Origin: Amycolatopsis coloradensis
GTDB lineage: Bacteria; Actinomycetota; Actinomycetes; Mycobacteriales; Pseudonocardiaceae
Length of the DNA stretch: 64,000 nt
Assembly: GCF_037997115.1 (NCBI RefSeq)
Contig: NZ_CP150484.1
Coordinates: 3,058,096 to 3,122,095, forward strand
Reading direction: 5' to 3'
Shown: positions 27,115 to 35,357 of the stretch, in pieces
How positions within the stretch are numbered: the stretch's first letter is position 1
How the letters are laid out: every line of letters starts with the position of its first letter
Made by a program: the position numbers and the translations under genes
Notes under the pieces: model-generated
The model's database searches: none
Seen by the model: only the letters and a program-made list of their open reading frames with translations
What the model was told of the DNA's origin: nothing

Positions 27115-27117
27115 CCC

Positions 27118-28191
27118 GTGGAAGCGCTGCACCTGGCCGGCGTCGTCCTGCCGGACGGCGAGCACCGCGAGCTGTGGGTCACCGGCGGCCGGATCACCAC
27201 CGAACCGGTCGCCGGAGCGGAAACCGTGGTCCGGGAAGGCTTTCTGGTTCCCGGGCTGGTCGACGCGCACTGTCACCCCGGGATCGGCGTCGGCGGCGCG
27301 ACCACGCTGGAAGAGGCCGCCGGACAGGCGATCACCGATCGCGACGCCGGGACGCTGCTGATCCGCGACTGCGGGCTGCCGATCGACGTCCGGTCGTTGC
27401 AGGAGCGGGCCGATCTGCCGCGGATCATCCGCGCCGGACGGCATCTCGCCCTGCGCAAGCGCTACATCCCCGGCCTGGGCATCGAACTCGAAGACCCTTC
27501 CGAACTGCCGAAGGCGGTCGCCGAACAAGCGCGTGACGGTGACGGCTGGGTCAAACTCGTCGGCGACTGGATCGACCGCGGTGCCGGCGATCTCGCGCCG
27601 CTCTGGCCCGACGACGTCCTCGCCGAAGCCATCGCCGCCGCGCACGCCGAGGGCGCCAAGGTGACGGCGCACGTGTTCGGCCAGGCCGCGTTGCCGGGCC
27701 TGATCGACGCGGGGATCGACTGCCTCGAACACGGCACGGAGCTTTCGGCGGACCAGCTGGGCGTCCTCGCCGAACGCGGGATCGCGCTCGTGCCGACCCT
27801 GATCAACATCGAGAACTTCCCGGGTATCGCGGACAAGGCCGGCAAATACCCGGTGTACGCCGACCACATGCGGGCACTGCACGCCGGCGTGGGGGAGATG
27901 GTCTCGACGGCGATCGAGGCGGGCGTCGCGGTGTACGCCGGAAGCGACGCGGGCGGCATGGTCGAGCACGGCAGGCTCGTCGACGAGATCGAGGCGCTGC
28001 ACAAGGCGGGCATGTCCGAGGAGCAGGCGCTGGCTTCGGCTTCGTGGGCGGCCCGCGAATGGCTCGGCGTACCGGGAATCGTCGACGGCGCGTCGGCCGA
28101 TCTGCTCGTCTACCCGTCCGATCCGCGCGAGGATCTCGCGGTGCTGCGGCATCCGAGCCATATCGTCCTGCGTGGCAAGATCTACGCCTAG
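27118..28191 (+). CDS. Amidohydrolase family protein (imidazolonepropionase/prolidase-like)
   Basis: Encodes 357 residues from GTG 27118, 3 bases after the ffh stop. It is a metal-dependent TIM-barrel hydrolase. Metal motifs are readable: 'VDAHCHPGIG' after strand one, 'DGWVKLVGDW' supplying the bridging Lys, 'AHVFGQ', 'CLEHGTELS', and 'AGSDAGG' with the last Asp. It has a short N-terminal beta-sandwich portion and a matching C-terminal one ('GASADLLVYPSDPREDLAVL'). Conserved location behind ffh is common in this lineage. Substrate unknown; cyclic imide or dipeptide hydrolases are possible. Confidence 0.88.
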   Translation: MEALHLAGVVLPDGEHRELWVTGGRITTEPVAGAETVVREGFLVPGLVDAHCHPGIGVGGATTLEEAAGQAITDRDAGTLLIRDCGLPIDVRSLQERADLPRIIRAGRHLALRKRYIPGLGIELEDPSELPKAVAEQARDGDGWVKLVGDWIDRGAGDLAPLWPDDVLAEAIAAAHAEGAKVTAHVFGQAALPGLIDAGIDCLEHGTELSADQLGVLAERGIALVPTLINIENFPGIADKAGKYPVYADHMRALHAGVGEMVSTAIEAGVAVYAGSDAGGMVEHGRLVDEIEALHKAGMSEEQALASASWAAREWLGVPGIVDGASADLLVYPSDPREDLAVLRHPSHIVLRGKIYA

Positions 28192-28196
28192 CCGAA

Positions 28197-28267
28197 GGGG
28201 ACTTTCCCCTCATTTCATGAGGTGAAGGACGCTTTCGTCGCGTCGCACGCGGGTAAAGCGTCCTTCA
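28197..28267. terminator. Hairpin cluster between amidohydrolase and CPBP gene
   Basis: Three stems follow one another: GGGGA-ctt-TCCCC (28197-28209), CCTCAT-ttc-ATGAGG (28208-28222, overlapping the first), and a 13-bp perfect stem TGAAGGACGCTTT (28223-28235) with AAAGCGTCCTTCA (28255-28267). The last resembles the GTGAAGG...CCTTCAC hairpin at 34754-34790, so a dispersed palindromic family is likely. Position after a stop codon suggests a bidirectional terminator. Confidence 0.65.
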
Positions 28268-28317
28268 GCTCCTGACCCGACTCCACCGGTGACCGGAGCG
28301 GCACTTAGCGTGGAGGC

Positions 28318-29070
28318 GTGGTGGACGACGGGCAGGCTCGCGAGCGTTTGGTGCTCGGAGCGCACTGGGGCTTCGTAGCTTTCTTCGCGGGCATCGCCGG
28401 ATACCACCTCGTCACGCTCGTCATGAGCTTCCTGATGTCAGGCCGCTTCGGCGGCTACGACCCGCTCGAACTCCGTGACGTCGGCCCGCTGCTGATCCTC
28501 GCGTTCCTGCCGACCCTCGTGCTCGGTCTCGGCCCGGCGGTCGGCTCACGCGTTTGGGGGCAGGGGCTCCGCGCGGACTTCGGGCTCAAACCCACCTGGC
28601 GCGACGTCCGGATCGGGCTCGCTTGCGGGGCCGCCGCGCTCGCCGCCGGCTACCTCCTCAACCTGCTCCTGCTCGCCGTGTACGGGACCGACAGCGACGA
28701 CAGGACCTTCTCCGACGTCTCGCCCGGCCCGATCACCGAGCTGTCGGGCACCACCGACGGCGACACGATCTGGCTGGTGCTGGCCGCGGTCATCGTCGTC
28801 CTCGCCGCTCCGGTCACCGAAGAACTGCTGTTCCGCGGCACGCTGTGGAACGCCATGGGCTTCCACCGCCTGCCCTCGTGGGTGATCCTGCTGGTCACCG
28901 CACTGGTGTTCGCCCAGCTGCACGGCGAGGCCGCGCGCACGATCGCGTTGTTCGGCCAGGGCATCGCCATCGGTCTCGCCCGCTACCTCTCCGGCAGGGT
29001 GAGCGCGTCCGTCATCGCGCACGCCGCCAACAACCTCCCGCCGGCTGTATTGCTCTTCGCGGCGAGGTGA
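28318..29070 (+). CDS. CPBP family intramembrane glutamic metalloprotease (1)
   Basis: Encodes 250 residues with six to eight hydrophobic segments. The CPBP (CAAX/Rce1-like) motifs are all present: 'VTEELLFRGTLWNAM' (EExxxR), 'FAQLHGEA' (F-x-x-x-H) and 'HAANNLPPA' (HxxxN). These supply the catalytic Glu pair, Arg and His residues in the membrane. Bacterial members are linked to bacteriocin self-immunity or to processing of membrane proteins. A second, different CPBP gene follows on the same strand; tandem paralogues may have arisen by duplication. GTG start at 28318. Confidence 0.9.
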   Translation: MVDDGQARERLVLGAHWGFVAFFAGIAGYHLVTLVMSFLMSGRFGGYDPLELRDVGPLLILAFLPTLVLGLGPAVGSRVWGQGLRADFGLKPTWRDVRIGLACGAAALAAGYLLNLLLLAVYGTDSDDRTFSDVSPGPITELSGTTDGDTIWLVLAAVIVVLAAPVTEELLFRGTLWNAMGFHRLPSWVILLVTALVFAQLHGEAARTIALFGQGIAIGLARYLSGRVSASVIAHAANNLPPAVLLFAAR

Positions 29071-29127
29071 TCGCCGGTCCAGGCGGTTAGAGTCTTTGAG
29101 TAACCGAACGATCACCGGAGGATCGGC

Positions 29128-29931
29128 GTGACCGTATCTCAGCCCAGGGAGCCGATCCCCGAGGCCGCGCCGGACGAGCTCATTGCCGGAGGTGAGGTGG
29201 CCGCGCCCGACACGCCACCGCCGCATCGCTGGGGATTCGGGGCCTTCCTCCTGGTGGAAGCCGTCCTGCTGGCGTCGGCGGCGTTCATCAGCGTCCTGCT
29301 CGGCGACGTCCAGCCCGGTCAGCCCCTGCCGATGCGCATGGTGCTGCTGGGCACCATGCTGCCGACGATGATCGCCGCCGGGGTCGCGCTGCTGATCACC
29401 CGCCTGCGTGGCAACGGTCCGTTCACCGACCTGCGGATCGGCTGGAGCTGGGCCGACGTCAAGGTCGGGCTCAAGCTCGGTGTGCTCGGGCTCGGGTTCA
29501 CCTCGCTCGCCGCCTACATCTGGACGCAGGTCGTCGGCAACGAGAACGCGACCTCGGCGATCAGCGCGCTCGTGGAGGACCGGCGGATGTCGGTCTCGGC
29601 GGCCGTGGTCATGTTCATCTACCTGTGGCTGGTCGGGCCGATCTGCGAGGAGATCATCTACCGCGGCCTCTTGTGGGGCGCGGTGGAACGGTTGACCTGG
29701 CGCACCGAACGCTGGGGGAGGATCGTGGCGTTCCTGGTCTCCACGGCCGTTTTCGCGGCGAGCCACCTCGAACCGCTGCGCACCACGTTGCTGCTGGTGA
29801 TCGCGATCCCGATCGGGCTGGCCAGGGTGTTCACCGGGCGGCTGCTCGGCAGCGTGGTCGCCCATCAGGTGAACAACTTCCTCCCGGCCGTGACGATCCT
29901 GCTCGCCTCGCTCGGGATAGCCGCGTTCTGA
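29128..29931 (+). CDS. CPBP family intramembrane glutamic metalloprotease (2)
   Basis: Encodes 267 residues. After a 30-residue Pro/Glu-rich cytoplasmic start come about eight hydrophobic segments. The catalytic motifs are 'GPICEEIIYRGLLWGAVERL' (EExxxR), 'FAASHLEPLR' and 'HQVNNFLPA'. It is only modestly similar to the preceding paralogue outside these motifs, arguing against recent duplication. It lies 57 bases downstream of the first CPBP gene, with GGAGGATCGGC before its GTG. Function is unknown; both sit between ffh and rpsP, where many actinobacteria have no such genes. Confidence 0.9.
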   Translation: MTVSQPREPIPEAAPDELIAGGEVAAPDTPPPHRWGFGAFLLVEAVLLASAAFISVLLGDVQPGQPLPMRMVLLGTMLPTMIAAGVALLITRLRGNGPFTDLRIGWSWADVKVGLKLGVLGLGFTSLAAYIWTQVVGNENATSAISALVEDRRMSVSAAVVMFIYLWLVGPICEEIIYRGLLWGAVERLTWRTERWGRIVAFLVSTAVFAASHLEPLRTTLLLVIAIPIGLARVFTGRLLGSVVAHQVNNFLPAVTILLASLGIAAF

Positions 29932-30088
29932 CAGTCAGTTGGCGTCTGGCAGAATGTACGCTTGCCTGCTTTGGCCGGACCCTCTCACCGCGCCCGAGCT
30001 CACCCTTCGGGTGTGCGCAGCCGTGTCCCCACTCGGCTGGCGTGCGCCTTCCACATGCATCAGAGAGAACTGAGGAGTACCCACACCC

Positions 30089-30535
30089 GTGGCCGTCAAG
30101 ATCAAGCTGCAGCGTCTCGGCAAGATCCGTGCGCCGTACTACCGCATCATCGTCGCCGACGCGCGCACCCGCCGTGATGGCAAGGCCATCGAGACGATCG
30201 GCAAGTACCACCCCAAGGAAGAGCCGAGCTTCATCGAGGTCGACACCGAGCGGGCCCAGCACTGGCTGTCCGTCGGTGCCCAGCCGACCGAGCCGGTCCA
30301 GCGCATCCTCGAGATCACCGGTGACTGGCAGAAGTTCAAGGGCCTGCCGGGCGCCGAGGGCACCCTGAAGGTCGCCGAGCCGAAGCCGTCGAAGCAGGAC
30401 CTGTTCAACGCCGCGCTCGCCGCCGCCGGTGACTCGGCCTCCGCCGAGGCCACCACGCCGAAGAAGAAGTCCGCTCCGAAGAAGGCCGAAGCCGACAAGG
30501 CCGAAGCCGCCGAGGGTGACAAGGCCGAGGCGTGA
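30089..30535 (+). CDS. rpsP: 30S ribosomal protein bS16
   Basis: Encodes 148 residues. The conserved core [20 protein letters not shown] spans the N terminus, with '[19 protein letters not shown]' next. A long Ala/Lys/Glu-rich tail from residue 105 is typical of high-GC actinobacteria. GTG start at 30089, with GAGGAGT ahead. It opens the rpsP-khpA-rimM-trmD run: stops and starts are overlapped or nearly so. The 157 bases upstream hold the likely promoter, but no clear -35/-10 pair was found by eye. Confidence 0.97.
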   Translation: MAVKIKLQRLGKIRAPYYRIIVADARTRRDGKAIETIGKYHPKEEPSFIEVDTERAQHWLSVGAQPTEPVQRILEITGDWQKFKGLPGAEGTLKVAEPKPSKQDLFNAALAAAGDSASAEATTPKKKSAPKKAEADKAEAAEGDKAEA

Positions 30536-30771
30536 GCTTCCTCGCTGACTCCCTCGAGCACCTGGTGCGCGGGATCGTCGACAACCCGGACGAGGTCCGG
30601 GTCGAGCTGCTGACCACGCGTCGTGGCCGCACGCTCGAGGTGCACGTGCACCCCGACGATCTCGGCAAGGTGATCGGCCGGGGCGGTCGTACCGCGACCG
30701 CCCTGCGCACCGTCATGGGCGGCATCGGTGGCCGCGGCGTCCGCGTGGACGTCGTCGACACCGATCGCTGA
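30532..30771 (+). CDS. khpA: KH-domain RNA-binding protein KhpA
   Basis: Encodes 79 residues. It is a single KH domain with the GxxG loop in '[20 protein letters not shown]'. The GTG start overlaps the rpsP stop by 4 bases (GTGA). KhpA with KhpB binds many RNAs and affects cell size and sRNA function in Gram-positive bacteria. Position between rpsP and rimM is the standard one. Confidence 0.95.
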   Translation: MSFLADSLEHLVRGIVDNPDEVRVELLTTRRGRTLEVHVHPDDLGKVIGRGGRTATALRTVMGGIGGRGVRVDVVDTDR

Positions 30772-30787
30772 CCAAGGACACAACGGG

Positions 30788-31300
30788 ATGGACGTCGTAG
30801 TCGGCCGGATCGCCAAGGCGCACGGAATCCGCGGGGAGCTCGCGGTGGACGTGCGCACGGACTCGCCGGAACAGCGGTTCGCGGTCGGTTCGGCCGTCAC
30901 GACGAAGCTGCGTGACGGCAGCAGCAGAGACCTCACCATCGCAGCCGCCCGCGAGCACAGCGGGCGGCTGCTGGTGCGTTTCGAAGAGGTGCTGACCAGG
31001 GACGTCGCGGAGACCCTCCGCGGCGCGCTGCTGATCGCCGACACCTCGACGCTGCCGCCGACCGAAGACCCCGACGAGTTCTACGACCACGAACTCGAAG
31101 GCCTGCGGGCCGAACTCGCCGACGGCACGGTCGTCGGCAAGGTGCTCGAAATCGTGCACTCGCCCGCCGGCGAGCTGCTGTCGATCGAGCACGACGGACG
31201 CGAGGTGCTGGTGCCGTTCGTGAAGGCGATCGTCCCGGCGGTCGACGTCCCGGGCGGCCGCGTGGTCATCGACCCGCCGGAAGGCCTGCTGGACGCCTGA
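30788..31300 (+). CDS. rimM: Ribosome maturation factor RimM
   Basis: Encodes 170 residues from ATG 30788 ([20 protein letters not shown]). The N-terminal RimM beta-barrel holds the [12 protein letters not shown] signature; the C-terminal PRC-barrel includes '[20 protein letters not shown]' and ends '[17 protein letters not shown]'. It binds uS19 and assists 30S head assembly. Its stop shares a base with the trmD start (TGATG), so the two are tightly coupled. Confidence 0.96.
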   Translation: MDVVVGRIAKAHGIRGELAVDVRTDSPEQRFAVGSAVTTKLRDGSSRDLTIAAAREHSGRLLVRFEEVLTRDVAETLRGALLIADTSTLPPTEDPDEFYDHELEGLRAELADGTVVGKVLEIVHSPAGELLSIEHDGREVLVPFVKAIVPAVDVPGGRVVIDPPEGLLDA

Positions 31301-32064
31301 TGCGCCTCGACGTAGTCACGATCTTCCCCGAATACCTCGATCCGCTCCGCGCCGCGCTGCTCGGGCGTGCGATCGACCGCGGCCTCATCGAGGTCGGCGT
31401 GCACGACCTGCGGGACTGGACGCACGACGTCCACCGCGCCGTCGACGACGCGCCGTACGGCGGCGGGCCCGGCATGGTGATGAAACCCCAGATCTGGGGC
31501 CCCGCCCTGGACGACGTCTGCGGCGAGAACACCCGCCTCGTGGTCCCGACCCCCGCCGGGCGGCCGTTCACCCAGGCCATGGCCCACCAGTACGCCACCG
31601 AGGAGCACCTGGTGTTCGCGTGCGGCCGCTACGAGGGCATCGACCAGCGGGTGATCGACGACGCCGCGAGGCGGATGCCCGTCGATGAGGTCTCCATCGG
31701 CGACTACGTGCTGGTCGGCGGCGAGGCCGCGGTACTGGTGATGGTCGAGGCCGTCGTCCGGCTGCTGCCCGGAGTCCTCGGCAACGCCCGCTCCGCCGAG
31801 GAGGACTCGTTCTCCGACGGGCTGCTCGAAGGCCCCAGCTACACCCGGCCGGAGGTCTGGCGCGACCTGGCCGTACCGGACGTCCTGCGTTCGGGAAACC
31901 ACGCGCTGATCGACCGCTGGCGCCGCGACCAGGCGCTGGAACGCACCGTGCGGCGCAGGCCCGAACTGATCGGGCAACTGCCGGAAGGTAGTCTCGACAA
32001 GCACGATCTCGCCGTCCTCGAGCGGTTGGACGAGGACAGCGACCAGGCCGGGTCGAACACCTGA
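31300..32064 (+). CDS. trmD: tRNA (guanine37-N1)-methyltransferase
   Basis: Encodes 254 residues. It makes m1G37 in tRNAs with G36, preventing +1 frameshifts. The SPOUT deep trefoil knot region is plain: '[16 protein letters not shown]' early, '[13 protein letters not shown]', '[17 protein letters not shown]' and '[20 protein letters not shown]' at the end, all conserved in TrmD. It starts at the overlapping TGATG of rimM. Confidence 0.97.
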   Translation: MRLDVVTIFPEYLDPLRAALLGRAIDRGLIEVGVHDLRDWTHDVHRAVDDAPYGGGPGMVMKPQIWGPALDDVCGENTRLVVPTPAGRPFTQAMAHQYATEEHLVFACGRYEGIDQRVIDDAARRMPVDEVSIGDYVLVGGEAAVLVMVEAVVRLLPGVLGNARSAEEDSFSDGLLEGPSYTRPEVWRDLAVPDVLRSGNHALIDRWRRDQALERTVRRRPELIGQLPEGSLDKHDLAVLERLDEDSDQAGSNT

Positions 32065-32247
32065 TTCCTGGTCTGCAATACTTGACAGGTTGGCGTGAGC
32101 GGACGCGCGAGTTTTGACTTCTGCCATTGGTTGAAGTCGGAGGCGCGAGGTCGGCCGGAACGCCATCAGCCCCCGGGTAGGTCGCAGTGCCCGACACTGC
32201 GCGCCCAAGCTGCACGTAAGCCATACGAAGACGAGGACGGACCACCG
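32065..32247 (+). promoter_or_regulatory. rplS leader region
   Basis: The 183 bases between trmD and rplS contain a TTGACA hexamer at 32082-32087 and a short stem GACTTC (32117-32122) with GAAGTC (32134-32139). No good -10 hexamer was found at the right distance. It may hold an independent rplS promoter and leader, but the evidence is thin. Confidence 0.35.
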
Positions 32248-32616
32248 ATGAACACCCTGGACGCGCTGGACGCGCAGTCACTGCGTTCCGACATCCCGGA
32301 CTTCCGACCGGGCGACACGCTCAAGGTTCACGTCCGCGTCATCGAGGGCAACCGCGAGCGCAACCAGATCTTCCAGGGCGTCGTGCTGCGTCGCCAGGGC
32401 GGCGGCATCCGCGAGACCTTCACGGTCCGCAAGGTGTCGTTCGGCATCGGCGTGGAGCGCACCTTCCCGGTGCACTCGCCGAACATCGCCGAGGTCGAGG
32501 TCTTCAAGCGCGGTGACGTCCGCCGGGCGAAGCTCTACTACCTCCGCGAGCTGCGCGGCAAGGCCGCCAAGATCAAGGAACGCCGCGAAAACCGCGAGAC
32601 GACCTCCGCCAAGTAG
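32248..32616 (+). CDS. rplS: 50S ribosomal protein bL19
   Basis: Encodes 122 residues from ATG 32248 ([19 protein letters not shown]). The L19 signature is complete: '[20 protein letters not shown]', '[20 protein letters not shown]', '[13 protein letters not shown]' and '[20 protein letters not shown]'. Located at the 30S-50S interface. It follows trmD after 183 bases and precedes lepB by 31 bases. Confidence 0.97.
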   Translation: MNTLDALDAQSLRSDIPDFRPGDTLKVHVRVIEGNRERNQIFQGVVLRRQGGGIRETFTVRKVSFGIGVERTFPVHSPNIAEVEVFKRGDVRRAKLYYLRELRGKAAKIKERRENRETTSAK

Positions 32617-32647
32617 GTAGCCGCACGGTTACAGGTAACCTGGCGTC

Positions 32648-33580
32648 GTGGTCGAACCCGTGTCCCAGAACACTTCCGAAGACGAGCCCGATCGCCCCGA
32701 AGAGGAGCGCCCCACCAGGGCCTCCCGACGGGGCCGATCCGACTCCAAGAAATTCGGCAAGGTCAACAAGAAGCGGTCGTTCTGGAAGGAACTGCCGATC
32801 CTGATCGTCGTGGCACTCGTGCTGACGATCTTGATCCAGCAGTTCCTCGCCAAGGTCTACATGATCCCCTCGGGGTCGATGGAGACCACGCTGCACGGCT
32901 GCGCGGGGTGCAGGGGCGACCGAATCCTGGTCGACCGGATCACGTACGACTTCACCGATCCCGGCCCGGGCGACGTGGTGGTCTTCAAGGGACCGCCCAC
33001 CTGGGTCGGTGAGATCGACACGCCGGAGTCCAGCAACATCTTCGTCACCGCTTTCTACGGACTGGGTTCCCTGATCGGCTTCGCGCCGCCGGACGAGCGT
33101 GACTTCGTCAAGCGGATCATCGCGACCGCCGGGCAGACGGTGCAGTGCTGCGATCCGCAGAACCGGGTGATCGTGGACGGCAAGGCGCTCGACGAGCCGT
33201 ACATCCACTGGGAACCGGGTTCCAACGTGGACGAGAGCGGCAAGCCCGTCCAGGACACGTTCGAACCGGTCAAGGTGCCTGCCGGCTATGTCTGGGTGAT
33301 GGGCGACAACCGCAACAATTCGAGCGACTCACGGCGCCAGGGCCCGATTCCGGTCGACAACATCATCGGTAAGGCGCGGGTCATCGTGCTTCCGCCCGGC
33401 CGCTGGGGTGGCGTTTCGGACCACAACCCGCAGGCGAACGCCCAGCCGCTGGCGCTCAGTGCGCCCGCCTGGCAGCAGGGGCTTCCCCTCGGCGTCGGTG
33501 TCGCCGCGGCGTGGCCCGTGCTCTTCCTCGGCAGGCGGATGTCGGCCGGAGTGCGCAAGGCGGTCGACCGGAGGCGGTAA
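32648..33580 (+). CDS. lepB: Signal peptidase I
   Basis: Encodes 310 residues. After a charged 47-residue cytoplasmic start comes one membrane helix ([18 protein letters not shown]). The catalytic Ser77 is in '[12 protein letters not shown]', and the general-base Lys155 in '[11 protein letters not shown]'. Box D/E '[18 protein letters not shown]' follows. A second hydrophobic stretch near residue 285 may be another membrane helix. It cleaves signal peptides of exported proteins outside the membrane. 'HGCAGCRGD' and a Cys-Cys pair lie near the active site, uncommon extra cysteines. Directly precedes rnhB. Confidence 0.95.
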   Translation: MVEPVSQNTSEDEPDRPEEERPTRASRRGRSDSKKFGKVNKKRSFWKELPILIVVALVLTILIQQFLAKVYMIPSGSMETTLHGCAGCRGDRILVDRITYDFTDPGPGDVVVFKGPPTWVGEIDTPESSNIFVTAFYGLGSLIGFAPPDERDFVKRIIATAGQTVQCCDPQNRVIVDGKALDEPYIHWEPGSNVDESGKPVQDTFEPVKVPAGYVWVMGDNRNNSSDSRRQGPIPVDNIIGKARVIVLPPGRWGGVSDHNPQANAQPLALSAPAWQQGLPLGVGVAAAWPVLFLGRRMSAGVRKAVDRRR

Positions 33581-33584
33581 GGCC

Positions 33585-34418
33585 TTGAGATTTCCTGTAC
33601 CGCTCACACCGGCCGAGCCGCTTCGGCCGCCGCGGGCAGTGGTGCGTGGTGACCTCTTCTGGGGGTTGCAGGGTGCGCTGGACCGGCGGGGCCTCGGGCC
33701 CGTCGCCGGAGTCGACGAGGCAGGGCGCGGCGCTTGCGCCGGCCCGCTCGTCGTGGCCGCCTGTGTCCTGCGCCCAGGGGACGCCGCCCGCCTGCCCGAG
33801 CTCACCGACTCGAAGGTGCTCACGGCCAAGGCGCGCGACCGGGTGTACGACCGGGTCGTCCAGCGTGCCGTCGACTACTCGGTCATCGTCATCCCGGCCG
33901 CCGAGATCGACCTGTTCGGCATCCATGTCATGAACCTCGAAGGCATGCGGCGCGCCGTCTCGGCGCTGCGGAACACGCCTGGCTACGTCCTGACCGACGG
34001 ATTCCGCGTGTCCGGGCTGCCCGCCCCGAGCATCCCGGTGCTCAAAGGGGACAAGGCCGTCGCGTGCGTGGCGGCGGCGTCCGTGCTGGCCAAGGTCACC
34101 CGGGACCGCATCATGGGCGACCTGCACGACGTCCACCCGCATTACGGTTTCGACGTGCACAAGGGGTACAGCACCACCGACCACGGCGCGGCGCTGGACA
34201 CTCACGGTCCGAGCCCGGTCCATCGCTGGTCGTACACGAACGTGGCCACCGCGGCCGCCGCGCACCGCATGCCACCACCTCACCCGGTGGTGCTGACCGT
34301 CGCGGCACTGGAAAACCCGAGCGTGCCGATACGTGCCCTCGGCCCGTACGTGGGTAACAATGAACGCTCCGCCGCTGGAACAGCAGCAAAATCGCGAGGA
34401 GGGGCGCGGATTTCATGA
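33585..34418 (+). CDS. rnhB: Ribonuclease HII
   Basis: Encodes 277 residues if it starts at TTG 33585, which has GGAGGCGG ahead and keeps the residues that usually precede the core; GTG at 33639 is an alternative. It cuts RNA in RNA-DNA hybrids and single ribonucleotides in DNA. The catalytic acids are readable: '[15 protein letters not shown]' (D and E), '[10 protein letters not shown]', 'LTDGFRV', and '[14 protein letters not shown]' near the end. The C-terminal 45 residues exceed the usual end and are low in conservation. The stop overlaps the next start (ATGA). Confidence 0.93.
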   Translation: MRFPVPLTPAEPLRPPRAVVRGDLFWGLQGALDRRGLGPVAGVDEAGRGACAGPLVVAACVLRPGDAARLPELTDSKVLTAKARDRVYDRVVQRAVDYSVIVIPAAEIDLFGIHVMNLEGMRRAVSALRNTPGYVLTDGFRVSGLPAPSIPVLKGDKAVACVAAASVLAKVTRDRIMGDLHDVHPHYGFDVHKGYSTTDHGAALDTHGPSPVHRWSYTNVATAAAAHRMPPPHPVVLTVAALENPSVPIRALGPYVGNNERSAAGTAAKSRGGARIS

Positions 34419-34738
34419 GCGCAGAGGATCTCGAGAAGTACGAGACCGAGATGGAGCTCTCGCTTTACCGCGAGTATCGCGACATAGTCGGCCAGTTCTC
34501 GTACGTGGTGGAGACCGAGCGGCGGTTCTATCTGGCCAACGCCGTCGACGTGCAGGTGCGCGACGGCGGCGGTGAGGTGTACTTCGAGGTCCGCATGTCC
34601 GACGCGTGGGTCTGGGACATGTACCGGCCGGCACGGTTCGTCAAGCACGTCCGGGTCATCACGTTCAAGGACGTCAACGTCGAGGAACTCGATAAACCGG
34701 ATCTCCGGTTGCCGGAGGACGGGCCGTTCTCCGGCTGA
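34415..34738 (+). CDS. DUF2469 family protein
   Basis: Encodes 107 residues, coupled to rnhB by a 4-base overlap. The sequence [20 protein letters not shown] and '[17 protein letters not shown]', '[20 protein letters not shown]' and '[12 protein letters not shown]' is the whole of the actinobacterial DUF2469 family, highly conserved but uncharacterised. It always lies between rnhB and yraN. Acidic and soluble, with no catalytic motif. A strong terminator hairpin follows its stop. Confidence 0.92.
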   Translation: MSAEDLEKYETEMELSLYREYRDIVGQFSYVVETERRFYLANAVDVQVRDGGGEVYFEVRMSDAWVWDMYRPARFVKHVRVITFKDVNVEELDKPDLRLPEDGPFSG

Positions 34739-34752
34739 TCTTTCGGAACGTC

Positions 34753-34791
34753 CGTGAAGGCCCCCTTCATCGTGTGAAGGGGGCCTTCACG
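34753..34791. terminator. 17-bp hairpin after the DUF2469 gene
   Basis: GTGAAGGCCCCCTTCA (34754-34769) and TGAAGGGGGCCTTCAC (34775-34790) form a perfect 16-bp stem with a 5-base loop, extended by one C-G pair. No U tract follows, as is common for actinobacterial terminators. The GTGAAGG/CCTTCAC arms match the hairpin at 28223-28267 and a partial copy near 21-33, suggesting a dispersed repeat family. Confidence 0.8.
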
Positions 34792-34874
34792 TATCTCCGG
34801 GGCGCCTAGCACAGCCCACCGACGATTCCGCCCGGTGAGCTTCCGCGGCGGCCGAACCATCCACAACACCCCGG

Positions 34875-34883
34875 TTGTCCACA
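34875..34883 (+). promoter_or_regulatory. Single DnaA-box-like nonamer
   Basis: TTGTCCACA matches the actinobacterial DnaA-box consensus. It lies alone in the 232-base gap between the DUF2469 gene and yraN. One nonamer can arise by chance; it matters only with the pair at 41132-41159. Confidence 0.35.
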
Positions 34884-34970
34884 GGCGACGAAATCAGACC
34901 TGTCCGCCGCCCCTTCACCCTGGCAGCGTTGATCACATACGCACCGTGACGATCGCTGAGGGGGATCGAG

Positions 34971-35357
34971 ATGACGAGCACGGCCGAACAGCCGTCCGCC
35001 GGGGCACCACATATCGAACTGGGCCGATGGGGCGAGGAGCTCGCGGTCCGGCATCTGGAAAAGACGGGCTATGTCGTCTTGTGCCGCAATTGGCGTTGCC
35101 GTGACGGCGAACTGGACCTCATAGCGACCGACACCAAACGCCTCGTCTTCTGCGAAGTGAAGACGAGGACCGGGGTGGGTTTCGGCACGCCCGCCGAGGC
35201 GGTGACCCCGGACAAGGCGGACCGCATCCGCCGTCTCGCGTACCAGTGGCAGCGCCAGTTCATGCTCCGCTGGTGCCCCGTCCGCTACGACATCATCGCG
35301 ATCGTCGCCCGGCCAGACGCCCAGCCCAAGGTGCGGCATATCAAGGCGGCGTTCTGA
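34971..35357 (+). CDS. yraN: YraN family (UPF0102) endonuclease-like protein
   Basis: Encodes 128 residues. It has a PD-(D/E)XK-like core: 'LGRWGEELAVRHLEKTGYVV', 'RCRDGELDLIATD' and 'LVFCEVKTRTGVGFGTPAEA', giving the E...D...E-x-K pattern. The family is thought to act in recombination or Holliday-junction processing, but this is unproven. The next gene, yifB, starts at the base after the stop. It heads a DNA-uptake/recombination block (yraN-yifB-dprA-xerC). Confidence 0.93.
   Translation: MTSTAEQPSAGAPHIELGRWGEELAVRHLEKTGYVVLCRNWRCRDGELDLIATDTKRLVFCEVKTRTGVGFGTPAEAVTPDKADRIRRLAYQWQRQFMLRWCPVRYDIIAIVARPDAQPKVRHIKAAF

Noticed and set aside
23704..28161. 1485-codon open frame on the minus strand
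   Set aside because: It is antisense to the pentapeptide gene, ffh and the amidohydrolase, all clearly real. Same G/C-driven shadow effect.
32065..32247. A known L19 leader structure before rplS
   Set aside because: Only a short 6-bp stem was found; described L19 leaders belong to other phyla and no matching pattern could be confirmed.
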